A DNA stretch of 31,306 nucleotides from a virus: positions 1-31,306 of the IMG/VR virus record IMGVR_UViG_3300004369_000554; one strand, 5' to 3'. Below, piece by piece: positions 23,950-30,798 of the stretch. The notes under the pieces were generated by a model. That model was not told the origin of the DNA. It made no database searches and saw only the letters and a program-made list of their open reading frames with translations. The position numbers were made by a program, and so were the translations under genes. The number at the start of each line of letters is the position of its first letter. The first letter of the stretch is position 1.

Positions 23950-24678
23950 ATGAAATTTTCCGAACCTCAGATGGAGATTCTGAGTCTGTTTATGAACATC
24001 AATCCTTCGATTATGTTCAAACCAGGTCAGAAAGTATCCACCATCTCTAACAACAGAAACATCCTGGGGTCTTGTACGTTCAAGGATGTAGAGTTTGAGA
24101 GCAAGGCACCCATTTACGACCTGGGTAACATGATGAAAACCATCAAGGTCTTGTCTCGCAACAACACTTCGTCTCCTGAGGTTGAGTTCAACACTAACCG
24201 TGTCGAAATCAGCAACAATGGCAGTCGAATGAAGTATTACTACGCCGAGGAGCGTATGATCACGGTTCCACCTGATAACATCAACTCTCTCGGTGAACCT
24301 GCTGTTATCACCAAACTGTCTAACGATCAACTGATCCAGATCTTCGGCACTGCATCGCACTATCAACTGCCTGATCTGTGTTTCCAAGGTAAAGAAGGTA
24401 AACTTTTTGCCATCGTGACTGACAAGCGTAACTCTACGTCTAACTCCTTGGAGATCGAACTGGGTGAGGCAGACAAAGAGTTCTGTTTCTGTATGAAGAT
24501 CGAGAACATGTCGATCCTGATGACTAATGGACAACCTTGTCGTGCTGCCAAGGGTTACAACATTGAACTGTTCGAGAAGAAGGTTGCTAGACTGGTGGGA
24601 ATTGTCAACGAGACTGCATCTCATACTGTTGAGAACATCGAACTGATGCTAGCATTGGAACCCGACAGTGAATACTAA
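23950..24678 (+). CDS. 45: DNA polymerase sliding clamp (gp45)
   Basis: The 242-residue PCNA-fold clamp forms a trimeric ring that tethers DNA polymerase and also activates gp55-dependent late transcription. 'MKFSEPQMEILSLFMNINPS' followed by 'IMFKPGQ' aligns with the T4 N-terminus (MKLSK..., INSGIMLKSGQ). This supports ATG 23950 over the upstream in-frame ATG 23941, which overlaps the previous stop as ATGA and would add three residues. 'FPIYDLG'-like 'APIYDLGNMMKTIKVL' and a C-terminal 'NIELMLALEPDSEY' fit the family. T4 gp45 is 228 residues. Confidence 0.93.
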   Translation: MKFSEPQMEILSLFMNINPSIMFKPGQKVSTISNNRNILGSCTFKDVEFESKAPIYDLGNMMKTIKVLSRNNTSSPEVEFNTNRVEISNNGSRMKYYYAEERMITVPPDNINSLGEPAVITKLSNDQLIQIFGTASHYQLPDLCFQGKEGKLFAIVTDKRNSTSNSLEIELGEADKEFCFCMKIENMSILMTNGQPCRAAKGYNIELFEKKVARLVGIVNETASHTVENIELMLALEPDSEY

Positions 24679-24781
24679 GAAGAAGGACTATGATGGTCCC
24701 CTCTACGCTCCCTGGTGGAAGGTAGTGGCAGGTAAGAAAGAGTTCCAAGAGTGGTTAAAAAAACAGCAGGAGAAGAAATGA
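24668..24781 (+). CDS. 37-residue basic protein between gp45 and gp44
   Basis: A short frame fills the entire gap between clamp and clamp-loader genes. It starts at GTG 24668 inside the gp45 end and stops in an ATGA overlap with gp44. The product (VNTKKKDYDGPLYAPWWKVV, then AGKKEFQEWLKKQQEKK) is rich in lysine and tryptophan. The conserved-looking 'DGPLYAPWW' and a charged C-terminal helix are its main features. Precise overlaps at both ends argue for a real coupled gene. Function is unknown. Confidence 0.6.
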   Translation: MNTKKKDYDGPLYAPWWKVVAGKKEFQEWLKKQQEKK

Positions 24782-25719
24782 ACGAATTCCTTTGGGTTGA
24801 AAAGTATCGACCTCAGACTGTGGATGATTGTATCCTTCCTGAGGAAACTACCAAGATGTTCAAAGGGTTCATCGAACAGGGTGAACTACCGAACCTCTTG
24901 CTTGCTGGTCCTGCTGGCATTGGCAAGACTACCATTGCTAAGGCACTCTGTAATGAACTAGGTGCTGACTACTATGTGATCAACGGATCGGACGAAGGTC
25001 GCTTTCTGGACACTGTTCGGAACCGTGCTAAGTCCTTTGTGTCTACCGTCTCCCTGACCTCTGAGGCGAAGCACAAGGTGCTGATCATCGATGAGGCAGA
25101 CAACACCACTCCTGACGTACAGATGCTCCTGAGGGCGTTTGTGGAGGAGTTTCAGGGTGCCTGTCGCTTCATCTTCACCTGCAACTACAAGAACAAGATC
25201 ATCCAACCGCTGCACTCTCGGTGCTCGGTGGTGGAGTTTAACGTCAGAGGCAAGGAGAAGCAGTTCCTTGCTGCTGCATTCTTCAAACGTGTGCATCAGA
25301 TCCTCGCTGAGGAGGGTGTTGAGTTTGAGATGGCAGTGCTGCGTGAGGTGGTGCTGAAACACTTCCCTGACTTCCGTCGCACCCTGAATGAACTGCAACG
25401 CTATGCCTCACGAGGCACCATTGACGCAGGTATTCTGGGTAATTCTTCTGACATTGCCATGTCAGACCTGATGGACTTCTTGAAGCACCGTAAGTTTACT
25501 GACGTTAAGAAGTGGGTTGTTGCCAACATGGACAACGAACCTCATGCAATCATGAGAAAGGTCTATGACTCCCTCTATACATATTTGAAACCAGCAAGTA
25601 TTCCCGAAGCAGTCCTTGTGATCGGTGAGTACCAGTACAAAGCAAACTTTGTCATGGATCAGGAGATTAACCTCGTTGCATTCATGACAGAAATCATGAT
25701 GAGGTGTGAATTCAAATGA
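24778..25719 (+). CDS. 44: Clamp loader large subunit (gp44)
   Basis: The 313-residue AAA+ ATPase forms a tetramer with one gp62 to open and load the gp45 clamp. 'WVEKYRPQTVDDCILP' is the classic RFC box. Walker A is 'GPAGIGKTT' (residues 44-52). Walker B is 'LIIDEAD'. The arginine finger motif is 'LHSRCSVVEF' (SRC). 'HFPDFRRTLNELQRYA' is the sensor 2 region. T4 gp44 is 319 residues. The ATG at 24778 overlaps the preceding 37-residue gene. Its stop overlaps the oxygenase start. Confidence 0.96.
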   Translation: MNEFLWVEKYRPQTVDDCILPEETTKMFKGFIEQGELPNLLLAGPAGIGKTTIAKALCNELGADYYVINGSDEGRFLDTVRNRAKSFVSTVSLTSEAKHKVLIIDEADNTTPDVQMLLRAFVEEFQGACRFIFTCNYKNKIIQPLHSRCSVVEFNVRGKEKQFLAAAFFKRVHQILAEEGVEFEMAVLREVVLKHFPDFRRTLNELQRYASRGTIDAGILGNSSDIAMSDLMDFLKHRKFTDVKKWVVANMDNEPHAIMRKVYDSLYTYLKPASIPEAVLVIGEYQYKANFVMDQEINLVAFMTEIMMRCEFK

Positions 25720-26342
25720 GTATTACCAAGCATGATCTATTCCCTACTACTGTTTACCAGTTTGACCTGGGTGAAGAAGATATGTGGATGGCAGATCAAG
25801 CATTGGAATACATCAAGACCTTAGATCTGGCGATGTATAACTTCCCTGCTGGTGTCAGAACCAGTCGTGGAGACATACATAACGAAGAACAAATGGCACC
25901 GCTGATTGGGTTCTTCCATGACTCTCTGGACTTCATTCGTTGCGACCTTGCTCTCCAAGCACAAGAACTTAAAATCTCTCTTTCTTGGGCGAATTGGGCA
26001 CCTCCTGGTTCAGGTGCTAGTCATCCTCTTCATCGTCACAATTATTCTTATCTGTCTGGCGTATTCTATTTCACAGAAGGAAGTAATACAGTCTTTCAAG
26101 ACCCTGTTGATATCCGCAATCTTGATACCTTGGAGATCATTAGGGATTGGTTCGACGGACCCTATGAAAGATTTAACGCAGAACCTGGTAAACTTCTTGT
26201 CTTCCCTGGATGGTTGAGGCATTACAGTGAACCTCATTCTGGTGAGACTGATCGGTACACTATGTCCTTCAACTCCCTCCCTAATGGTCCAGTAAATGCT
26301 GGTCCTCAGGGTGTACCCATGGCGAACATTAATGTATTATGA
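25716..26342 (+). CDS. 2OG-Fe(II) oxygenase inserted in the clamp-loader operon
   Basis: This 208-residue protein is of the TIGR02466-type putative dioxygenase family. The iron ligands are in 'HPLHRHNYSYLSGVFYF' (His106 and/or His108), with a distal His169 in 'LLVFPGWLRHYSEPH'. Arg180 in 'DRYTMSFNSLP' is positioned for 2-oxoglutarate. 'FQDPVDIR' is the usual link. The N-terminal 'DLFPTTVYQFDL' is also typical. Substrate is unknown. ATGA overlaps on both sides tie it to gp44 and to the methylase, so its expression follows the replisome genes. Confidence 0.87.
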   Translation: MSITKHDLFPTTVYQFDLGEEDMWMADQALEYIKTLDLAMYNFPAGVRTSRGDIHNEEQMAPLIGFFHDSLDFIRCDLALQAQELKISLSWANWAPPGSGASHPLHRHNYSYLSGVFYFTEGSNTVFQDPVDIRNLDTLEIIRDWFDGPYERFNAEPGKLLVFPGWLRHYSEPHSGETDRYTMSFNSLPNGPVNAGPQGVPMANINVL

Positions 26343-27181
26343 AACTATTGAAGACCCCGCTGCGATACCCAGGTGGTAAGTCGCGAGCAGCAGCATCATT
26401 GTACAAGTGGTTCCCAACAGGAATCAAAGAGTATCGAGAACCTTTCTTGGGTGGAGGTTCAATGGCACTCTACTTCTCGCAATTACATCCTGATACTCCT
26501 GTTTGGGTCAATGACAAATACTATTACCTCTATAATTTCTGGGTCCACCTACAAGAAGCAGGTGACGAACTGTCTGATGTCTGCTATGGCATCAAGCAAG
26601 ACCATGCGACCGCTCCCCTTGCTAAGGAGTTGTTCATACGAAGTAAGGAAGAGATATCCGAAGCCGATCCTTTTCGTCAAGCTGTGCTATTTTGGGTTCT
26701 TAATAAGTGTTCTTACTCTGGGTTGACAGAGAACTCCTCCTTCTCTGAGTCTGCTTCCAAACAGAACTTTACCCTACGTGGTGCAGCAAACTTGAAGAAG
26801 TATCAGGACATCATTGCCGATTGGCACATCACTAATTTAGATTATACTGAACTGCTTTCAGGGGATGATGGTGTGTTTTGCTTCCTTGATCCTCCATATA
26901 AGATTGGTTCTTTTCTCTATGGTACTAACGCAGAGATGCACAAGAACTTTGACCATGCTAATTTTGGAGAAGCATGTAAGGAGTGTATTCACAAGTGGAT
27001 GGTCACCTATAATGTAGACGAAGAGATTGAGCAGATGTTTGAAGGGTATCATCAGAGATACTTCGACATCACATATGGCATGAAGCACCGAGAGAACAAC
27101 AAGAAGTCTGAACTCTTGGTATCTAACTACGACGTAGCACCCCCTAACCCACTCGAAGCACTGATCTATGAAGGAGTATGA
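26339..27181 (+). CDS. dam: DNA adenine N6-methyltransferase (Dam/D12 class)
   Basis: This 280-residue enzyme transfers methyl from AdoMet to adenine N6. 'TPLRYPGGKSRAAASLYKWF' is the N-terminal D12 signature. 'YREPFLGGGSMALYF' is the AdoMet-binding motif I. 'CFLDPPY' (Asp184-Tyr187) is catalytic motif IV. 'SELLVSNYD' is the late conserved strand. Length is near T4 Dam (259) and E. coli Dam (278). GATC specificity is likely from family but not proven. GATC sites are common throughout the window, so no depletion is evident. No cognate restriction gene is seen. It overlaps gp62 by 14 bases. Confidence 0.93.
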   Translation: MKLLKTPLRYPGGKSRAAASLYKWFPTGIKEYREPFLGGGSMALYFSQLHPDTPVWVNDKYYYLYNFWVHLQEAGDELSDVCYGIKQDHATAPLAKELFIRSKEEISEADPFRQAVLFWVLNKCSYSGLTENSSFSESASKQNFTLRGAANLKKYQDIIADWHITNLDYTELLSGDDGVFCFLDPPYKIGSFLYGTNAEMHKNFDHANFGEACKECIHKWMVTYNVDEEIEQMFEGYHQRYFDITYGMKHRENNKKSELLVSNYDVAPPNPLEALIYEGV

Positions 27182-27560
27182 GTACCAGCTGAAAGATTAC
27201 CTTAATGGTATCAACTTGAAGCAAGGAGACATCCACGAAGACGAACGTGCGATGAAGAAGTATCCATCCTTTGTAGTCAATAAGTGTCTTGCTGGACACA
27301 TTGATTGCATCATGCATGTCAACGAGATGAATCGTATGTACGATCTCGATCCAGACATGCAATATAACTATTACCTATATAGTATTAGGAAATCCAAACG
27401 CTTCGCGCCTTGGAACAAAGTCCAGACAGATAATGATCTAGAACTAGTAAAACAGTTCTACGGATATAGCACCGACAAGGCGAGAGATGCCCTGAAACTG
27501 CTCAACAAGGATCAGTTAGAAGTCATCAAATCTAAATTAAACATTGGAGGAGTAAGATGA
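27168..27560 (+). CDS. 62: Clamp loader small subunit (gp62)
   Basis: The 130-residue non-ATPase subunit of the gp44/gp62 loader. 'YEYQLKDYLNGINLKQGDIH' and 'MQYNYYLYSIRKSKRFAPW' match the family. The last resembles T4's 'IRKRKRF' segment. It is shorter than T4 gp62 (187), as in other cyanophages. It starts inside the dam gene and its stop overlaps the regA ATG. A strong GGAGG for regA lies within its 3' end. Confidence 0.9.
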   Translation: MKEYEYQLKDYLNGINLKQGDIHEDERAMKKYPSFVVNKCLAGHIDCIMHVNEMNRMYDLDPDMQYNYYLYSIRKSKRFAPWNKVQTDNDLELVKQFYGYSTDKARDALKLLNKDQLEVIKSKLNIGGVR

Positions 27561-27976
27561 GTGACGAGATCTCTTGGTCTCAGGATATGATGTTAGAGGT
27601 GGCACTGAAAGAACCTGATGACTTTCTCAAAGTGCGTGAAACTCTGACTAGAATCGGTGTTGCATCCCGTAAGGATCGTAAACTGTATCAGTCATGCCAT
27701 ATCCTGCATAAGAAGGGCAAGTATTACATTGTCCATTTCAAAGAACTGTTTGCGTTGGACGGCAAGCCCGCCAACATCACAAGGAACGACATCGAACGTC
27801 GTAATCGCATTGCAAAACTTCTGTTTGACTGGGGTCTAGTAGACTTTGAAGCAGAAGGTCTTGTCGATATTGCACCACTCAACCAGATTAAGGTGCTATC
27901 ATATAAGGATAAGTCCGAATGGACACTAGAATCCAAGTATAACATTGGCAAAAAGAAAGTCGTTGCTGAGTCTTAA
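27557..27976 (+). CDS. regA: Translational repressor RegA
   Basis: The 139-residue RNA-binding protein represses early phage mRNAs by covering ribosome binding sites, including its own in T4. The match to T4 RegA (122 residues) is strong: 'LKEPDDFLKVRETLTRIGVA', 'LYQSCHILHKKGKYYIVHFK', 'LFDWGLV' and the terminal 'WTLESKYNIG'. There is a 13-residue N-terminal extension before the T4-like start and a short C-terminal tail. GGAGG sits 6 bases before the ATG, an unusually strong site for this operon and a plausible autoregulatory target. Confidence 0.96.
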   Translation: MSDEISWSQDMMLEVALKEPDDFLKVRETLTRIGVASRKDRKLYQSCHILHKKGKYYIVHFKELFALDGKPANITRNDIERRNRIAKLLFDWGLVDFEAEGLVDIAPLNQIKVLSYKDKSEWTLESKYNIGKKKVVAES

Positions 27977-27978
27977 TT

Positions 27979-28164
27979 ATGTACGAAGAACTGAACTGTT
28001 TTGAAGAGGCGCTGAAACACTTTGGCACCAGAGTAGAAATTATCTGTGCTCTGGAATTATCAAGGAAAATCTCACCAGAAGATGCTTACAAACAAATTAA
28101 GGATGAGTTGAAAGAAGTAAAGAAGTGTCGTAAACTATTCAAAACCGAAGGTGAGTGTGAATGA
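27979..28164 (+). CDS. Unknown 61-residue helical protein after regA
   Basis: 'MYEELNCFEEALKHFGTRVE' followed by 'IICALELSRKISPEDAYKQI' and a lysine-rich C-terminal helix predicts two or three helices, soluble. Two bases separate it from regA and its stop overlaps the carbamoyltransferase ATG (ATGA). It has two N-terminal-half cysteines but no metal motif. No function is recognised. Confidence 0.72.
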   Translation: MYEELNCFEEALKHFGTRVEIICALELSRKISPEDAYKQIKDELKEVKKCRKLFKTEGECE

Positions 28165-29624
28165 AATTTCTTGGTTTGAGAGTCGAAGATCACGACTCTA
28201 ACATTTGTTATACTGATGGCAAGAAAGTTAAGTACCTCTCTACGGAGAGGTATTTTGGTATCAAGCACCATGGGTTAAATAACACATGGCAATGGCAGGA
28301 TCTTCTGGATGAATGGGGTATCCATATCTATGAACTGGATGCTATTGCGATCATCAGTGATCAGGTTGAGTTTGATAAAGGAGAACTGTACCGAGAGATT
28401 GATCTAGGTCTAGAATGTCGTTGTTTTGCAGTAGACCATCATTGGGCACACGTTCTGTCACAATGGCCAGTGGGTATCCCTTATACAAACTATGTGTTTG
28501 ATGGTTATGGTAGCAATGAAAGGTCTCATTCGCTATTCGTGAATAGAGAATTAGGTGTAGAGTACAATGTCAACAAGCATGGGTCCATCGGTATCGAGAT
28601 GGCGAAGGTTGGTGCTACCTTAGGACTGAAAGATGTGACCCCAGATGGTCTAGATCTTGCTGGAAAGGTCATGGGACTAGCAGCATACGGTATAATCGAT
28701 GAAGAATATTTTGAGAAGATGGACCAGTATCCTCTGAGTCAGATCAAGAAGATCTGGAACTATGATTCTTGGGATCGTAAGTGGGATAACGATTTTGATA
28801 TCAACTGGTTGAGAACTGTGCATGAACTCACGTCACAGAAACTTGCTGATCTATTAGTAGGTGTGGTTGATAATGTTTACTCTACTGATACCGTAGGATT
28901 TACTGGTGGTGTAGCACAGAATTGTGTGTTTGTGGGTGATGCTATCCAGAAGGGTGCTAAGTTGAGCACCATTCCACATGCTAATGACTGTGGTCTGTCG
29001 CTAGGTGCTGTTGAATTCTTGCGTCAGCATTTCCATGAAGAGGAATTTGACTCATCTGGGTTTCCGTTCTGGCAAGATGATGAGGGAACTGATGAAGTTA
29101 CTGATGATACTATCGTCACCATGGCAGAAGAGATTGCAGCAGGTAACATTGTTGGGTGGTATCAAGGACATGGTGAGATTGGACCCAGAGCACTGGGTAA
29201 TAGGAGTATTCTGTGCAATCCAAGGATCAAAAACATGAAGGATACTCTGAACAGTAGAGTCAAGCATCGTGAACACTTCCGTCCATTCGGTGCATCAGTC
29301 CTCTACGAGGATGTGCAGGAACATTTTGTGGGTGTATCGCAACCTATCCCCTGGATGAATGCATCATTCCAGTGTAAGGATGAGAGTCTTAAAGCAGTCA
29401 CTCACATTGATGGATCGTGCAGGATTCAGACGGTACAGGGAGATGGACAGTACGCTAGATTACTTCGAGCATACAAAGACCTGACGGGTTCTAGTGTCAT
29501 ACTGAATACGTCACTCAATCTGGGTGGTAAACCTATTGCATCAAAGCATTGGGAAGCGAAAGAATTGTTTTCCAAGACAAACATGGACTTTCTTGCCATT
29601 GGCAATGATGTATTACATAAATAG
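28161..29624 (+). CDS. Carbamoyltransferase, NodU/TobZ/CmcH-like
   Basis: This 487-residue enzyme belongs to the family that transfers carbamoyl from carbamoyl phosphate, through a carbamoyl-adenylate, to a hydroxyl acceptor. The N-terminal Kae1-like domain has the metal motif 'DHHWAH' (residues 92-97), 'TGGVAQN' (about 248-254) and 'NDCGLSLGA'. The C-terminal YrdC-like half shows 'GWYQGHGEIGPRALGNRSIL' (Gly341-Pro-Arg-Ala) and 'KHREHFRPFGASVL', then 'LNTSLNLGGKPI'. It is shorter than TobZ (about 570) but complete in motifs. The acceptor could be a sugar, a metabolite or a modified base. A perfect hairpin lies near its 5' end. Its stop lies in a late promoter. Confidence 0.92.
   Translation: MKFLGLRVEDHDSNICYTDGKKVKYLSTERYFGIKHHGLNNTWQWQDLLDEWGIHIYELDAIAIISDQVEFDKGELYREIDLGLECRCFAVDHHWAHVLSQWPVGIPYTNYVFDGYGSNERSHSLFVNRELGVEYNVNKHGSIGIEMAKVGATLGLKDVTPDGLDLAGKVMGLAAYGIIDEEYFEKMDQYPLSQIKKIWNYDSWDRKWDNDFDINWLRTVHELTSQKLADLLVGVVDNVYSTDTVGFTGGVAQNCVFVGDAIQKGAKLSTIPHANDCGLSLGAVEFLRQHFHEEEFDSSGFPFWQDDEGTDEVTDDTIVTMAEEIAAGNIVGWYQGHGEIGPRALGNRSILCNPRIKNMKDTLNSRVKHREHFRPFGASVLYEDVQEHFVGVSQPIPWMNASFQCKDESLKAVTHIDGSCRIQTVQGDGQYARLLRAYKDLTGSSVILNTSLNLGGKPIASKHWEAKELFSKTNMDFLAIGNDVLHK
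28233..28256 (+). terminator. UACG-loop hairpin in the start of the carbamoyltransferase gene
   Basis: TACCTCTC and GAGAGGTA form a perfect 8-bp stem closed C-G on a TACG loop (UNCG type), followed by TTTT. It lies about 70 bases inside the coding sequence and could attenuate transcription running out of the replication operon. It may also be a chance outcome of codon choice. Confidence 0.4.
29616..29623 (+). promoter_or_regulatory. Late promoter before the terminal membrane-protein cluster
   Basis: CATAAATA overlaps the carbamoyltransferase stop codon and lies about 24 bases before the next ATG. It marks a return to late gene expression. Confidence 0.65.
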
Positions 29625-29646
29625 CTGAGTCTTGCTTACTCTACCT

Positions 29647-29976
29647 ATGGCTGATTCAAAGCCCAAAGTAGAGAAGGACCACGATGAAGATAAAAGTGAA
29701 GTTCTTGGTAATCTGGTGAAAGTCGTTGTACTTATTTGGTCTGCTTCTCTCCTCACATTCTCTTACGTTCGCTTACCCAACGGTCAAAAGATTCTTGACT
29801 TTGACCCTACCTTCATCGCCTCTGTGTTTTCTGGATCGTTAGCTGCCTTCGGACTGTCTCCTGCCAAGAGTGGTGGAAATGCCAACGGAAATGCCAACAA
29901 AGCAGTTAATGCCAAGAAAGAAGAACCTGTTGTAGTATCCGCTATCGAACCCAAGAAAGATGCAAAAACTAATTAA
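29647..29976 (+). CDS. Late membrane protein, 109 residues, holin candidate
   Basis: A charged N-terminus (MADSKPKVEKDHDEDKSE) precedes two hydrophobic segments: about residues 20-42 (LGNLVKVVVLIWSASLLTFS) and about 55-72 (PTFIASVFSGSLAAFGLSPA). An Asn/Ala/Lys-rich soluble tail follows (GGNANGNANKAVNAKKEEP). Two helices, small size and a late promoter fit a holin, but sequence alone does not identify one. ATG 29647 is preferred to TTG 29632. Confidence 0.65.
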   Translation: MADSKPKVEKDHDEDKSEVLGNLVKVVVLIWSASLLTFSYVRLPNGQKILDFDPTFIASVFSGSLAAFGLSPAKSGGNANGNANKAVNAKKEEPVVVSAIEPKKDAKTN

Positions 29977-30196
29977 CGTTGTCGCCCTGTTGTCTGGTCT
30001 TACTAGTGCTGCCTTGATTGGTGGTGCTAGTTATGTCCTCCTCAATAAGGATGCTCTGATTGAGCAAGTAAAGAGTGCTGCTACTAAGGCAGCAACGGAA
30101 GCAGTATCTGCTGCTCTTCCTGGTATGCTGGACTCTGCTATGCCTGAGGTTCCTGCCTTGCCATCCACAACTGGTCCTGTGCTGCCAATGCCATGA
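29960..30196 (+). CDS. Small secreted or membrane-anchored protein, 78 residues
   Basis: An N-terminal hydrophobic helix (VVALLSGLTSAALIGGASYV) could be a signal or anchor. It is followed by an amphipathic alanine-rich helix (LIEQVKSAATKAATEAVSAA) and a proline-rich tail (VPALPSTTGPVLPMP). No lipobox cysteine is present. It overlaps the previous gene by 17 bases and the next by an ATGA. Function is unknown. Confidence 0.65.
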   Translation: MQKLINVVALLSGLTSAALIGGASYVLLNKDALIEQVKSAATKAATEAVSAALPGMLDSAMPEVPALPSTTGPVLPMP

Positions 30197-30232
30197 CTGC
30201 TAAACGTGCTGCCAATGCCATGACTGTTAAAC
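30179..30232 (+). repeat. 27-bp tandem duplication across a gene boundary
   Basis: Two 27-base units (30179-30205 and 30206-30232) differ at one position only (ACTGC versus ACTGT). Each contains GCCAATGCCATGACTG and so a copy of the overlapping stop/start ATGA. The duplication gives the downstream protein two possible starts, nine codons apart. Confidence 0.9.
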
Positions 30233-30798
30233 TACCCATCAAAGGAATTGCAATAGGAGTTGGTGCCGCCATTGGTGTGGCACATATTGGACTTCTGGGT
30301 TATGTGTTTAACCCACCAGAAGAAAAGGTTCTTCAACCACCTACAATCAACATTCCTCACGGTCCTTATTCATCTTACAAGATCAAAGCAGGCAAGGATG
30401 GATACGAGATTGAGTTTCGTGCCGACGATCCTAAGGTTTTAGAGTCTGAGAGATCATTGAATCTCGACAAGACTAAGAGGGGATTCTTTGGAGGAAGCAC
30501 TGAGAAACGTACAGAGTATCGTAGTGATCAGTACACCAGAGAAGGAACCAGAAACATGGGAGGTGCGAGTACAGAGGAGGGAAAGTCTGCAAAAGACATA
30601 GAGTGCATAGTGGCGGACGCTGGCGCACGGTCACAAGGTGCGATGGCAGGTAGTGCTCTTGCTGCTGGTGTCGCTGTTCCTGCCCTTGCTAGCGTCCCCT
30701 ACGTGGGTTGGTTGGCAGGTGGTTGGGCATTGCTGCTAGGTCAGAAGATTGGATCCGAAGCAGGGTCACAAGTTGGACAAGTATTCAATGATTGTTAA
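30193..30798 (+). CDS. Membrane protein with glycine-zipper-like C-terminus, 201 residues
   Basis: One N-terminal hydrophobic helix (about residues 18-39, 'IAIGVGAAIGVAHIGLLGYV') is followed by a polar, basic middle region (about 45-140). A Gly/Ala-rich hydrophobic C-terminus (AGSALAAGVAVPALASVPYV, then GWLAGGWALLLGQKIGSEAG) resembles glycine-zipper membrane segments. The product could sit in the host envelope or the virion. ATG 30193 overlaps the previous stop. ATG 30220 in the second repeat copy gives a protein nine residues shorter, probably the ancestral start. Confidence 0.7.
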   Translation: MTAKRAANAMTVKLPIKGIAIGVGAAIGVAHIGLLGYVFNPPEEKVLQPPTINIPHGPYSSYKIKAGKDGYEIEFRADDPKVLESERSLNLDKTKRGFFGGSTEKRTEYRSDQYTREGTRNMGGASTEEGKSAKDIECIVADAGARSQGAMAGSALAAGVAVPALASVPYVGWLAGGWALLLGQKIGSEAGSQVGQVFNDC

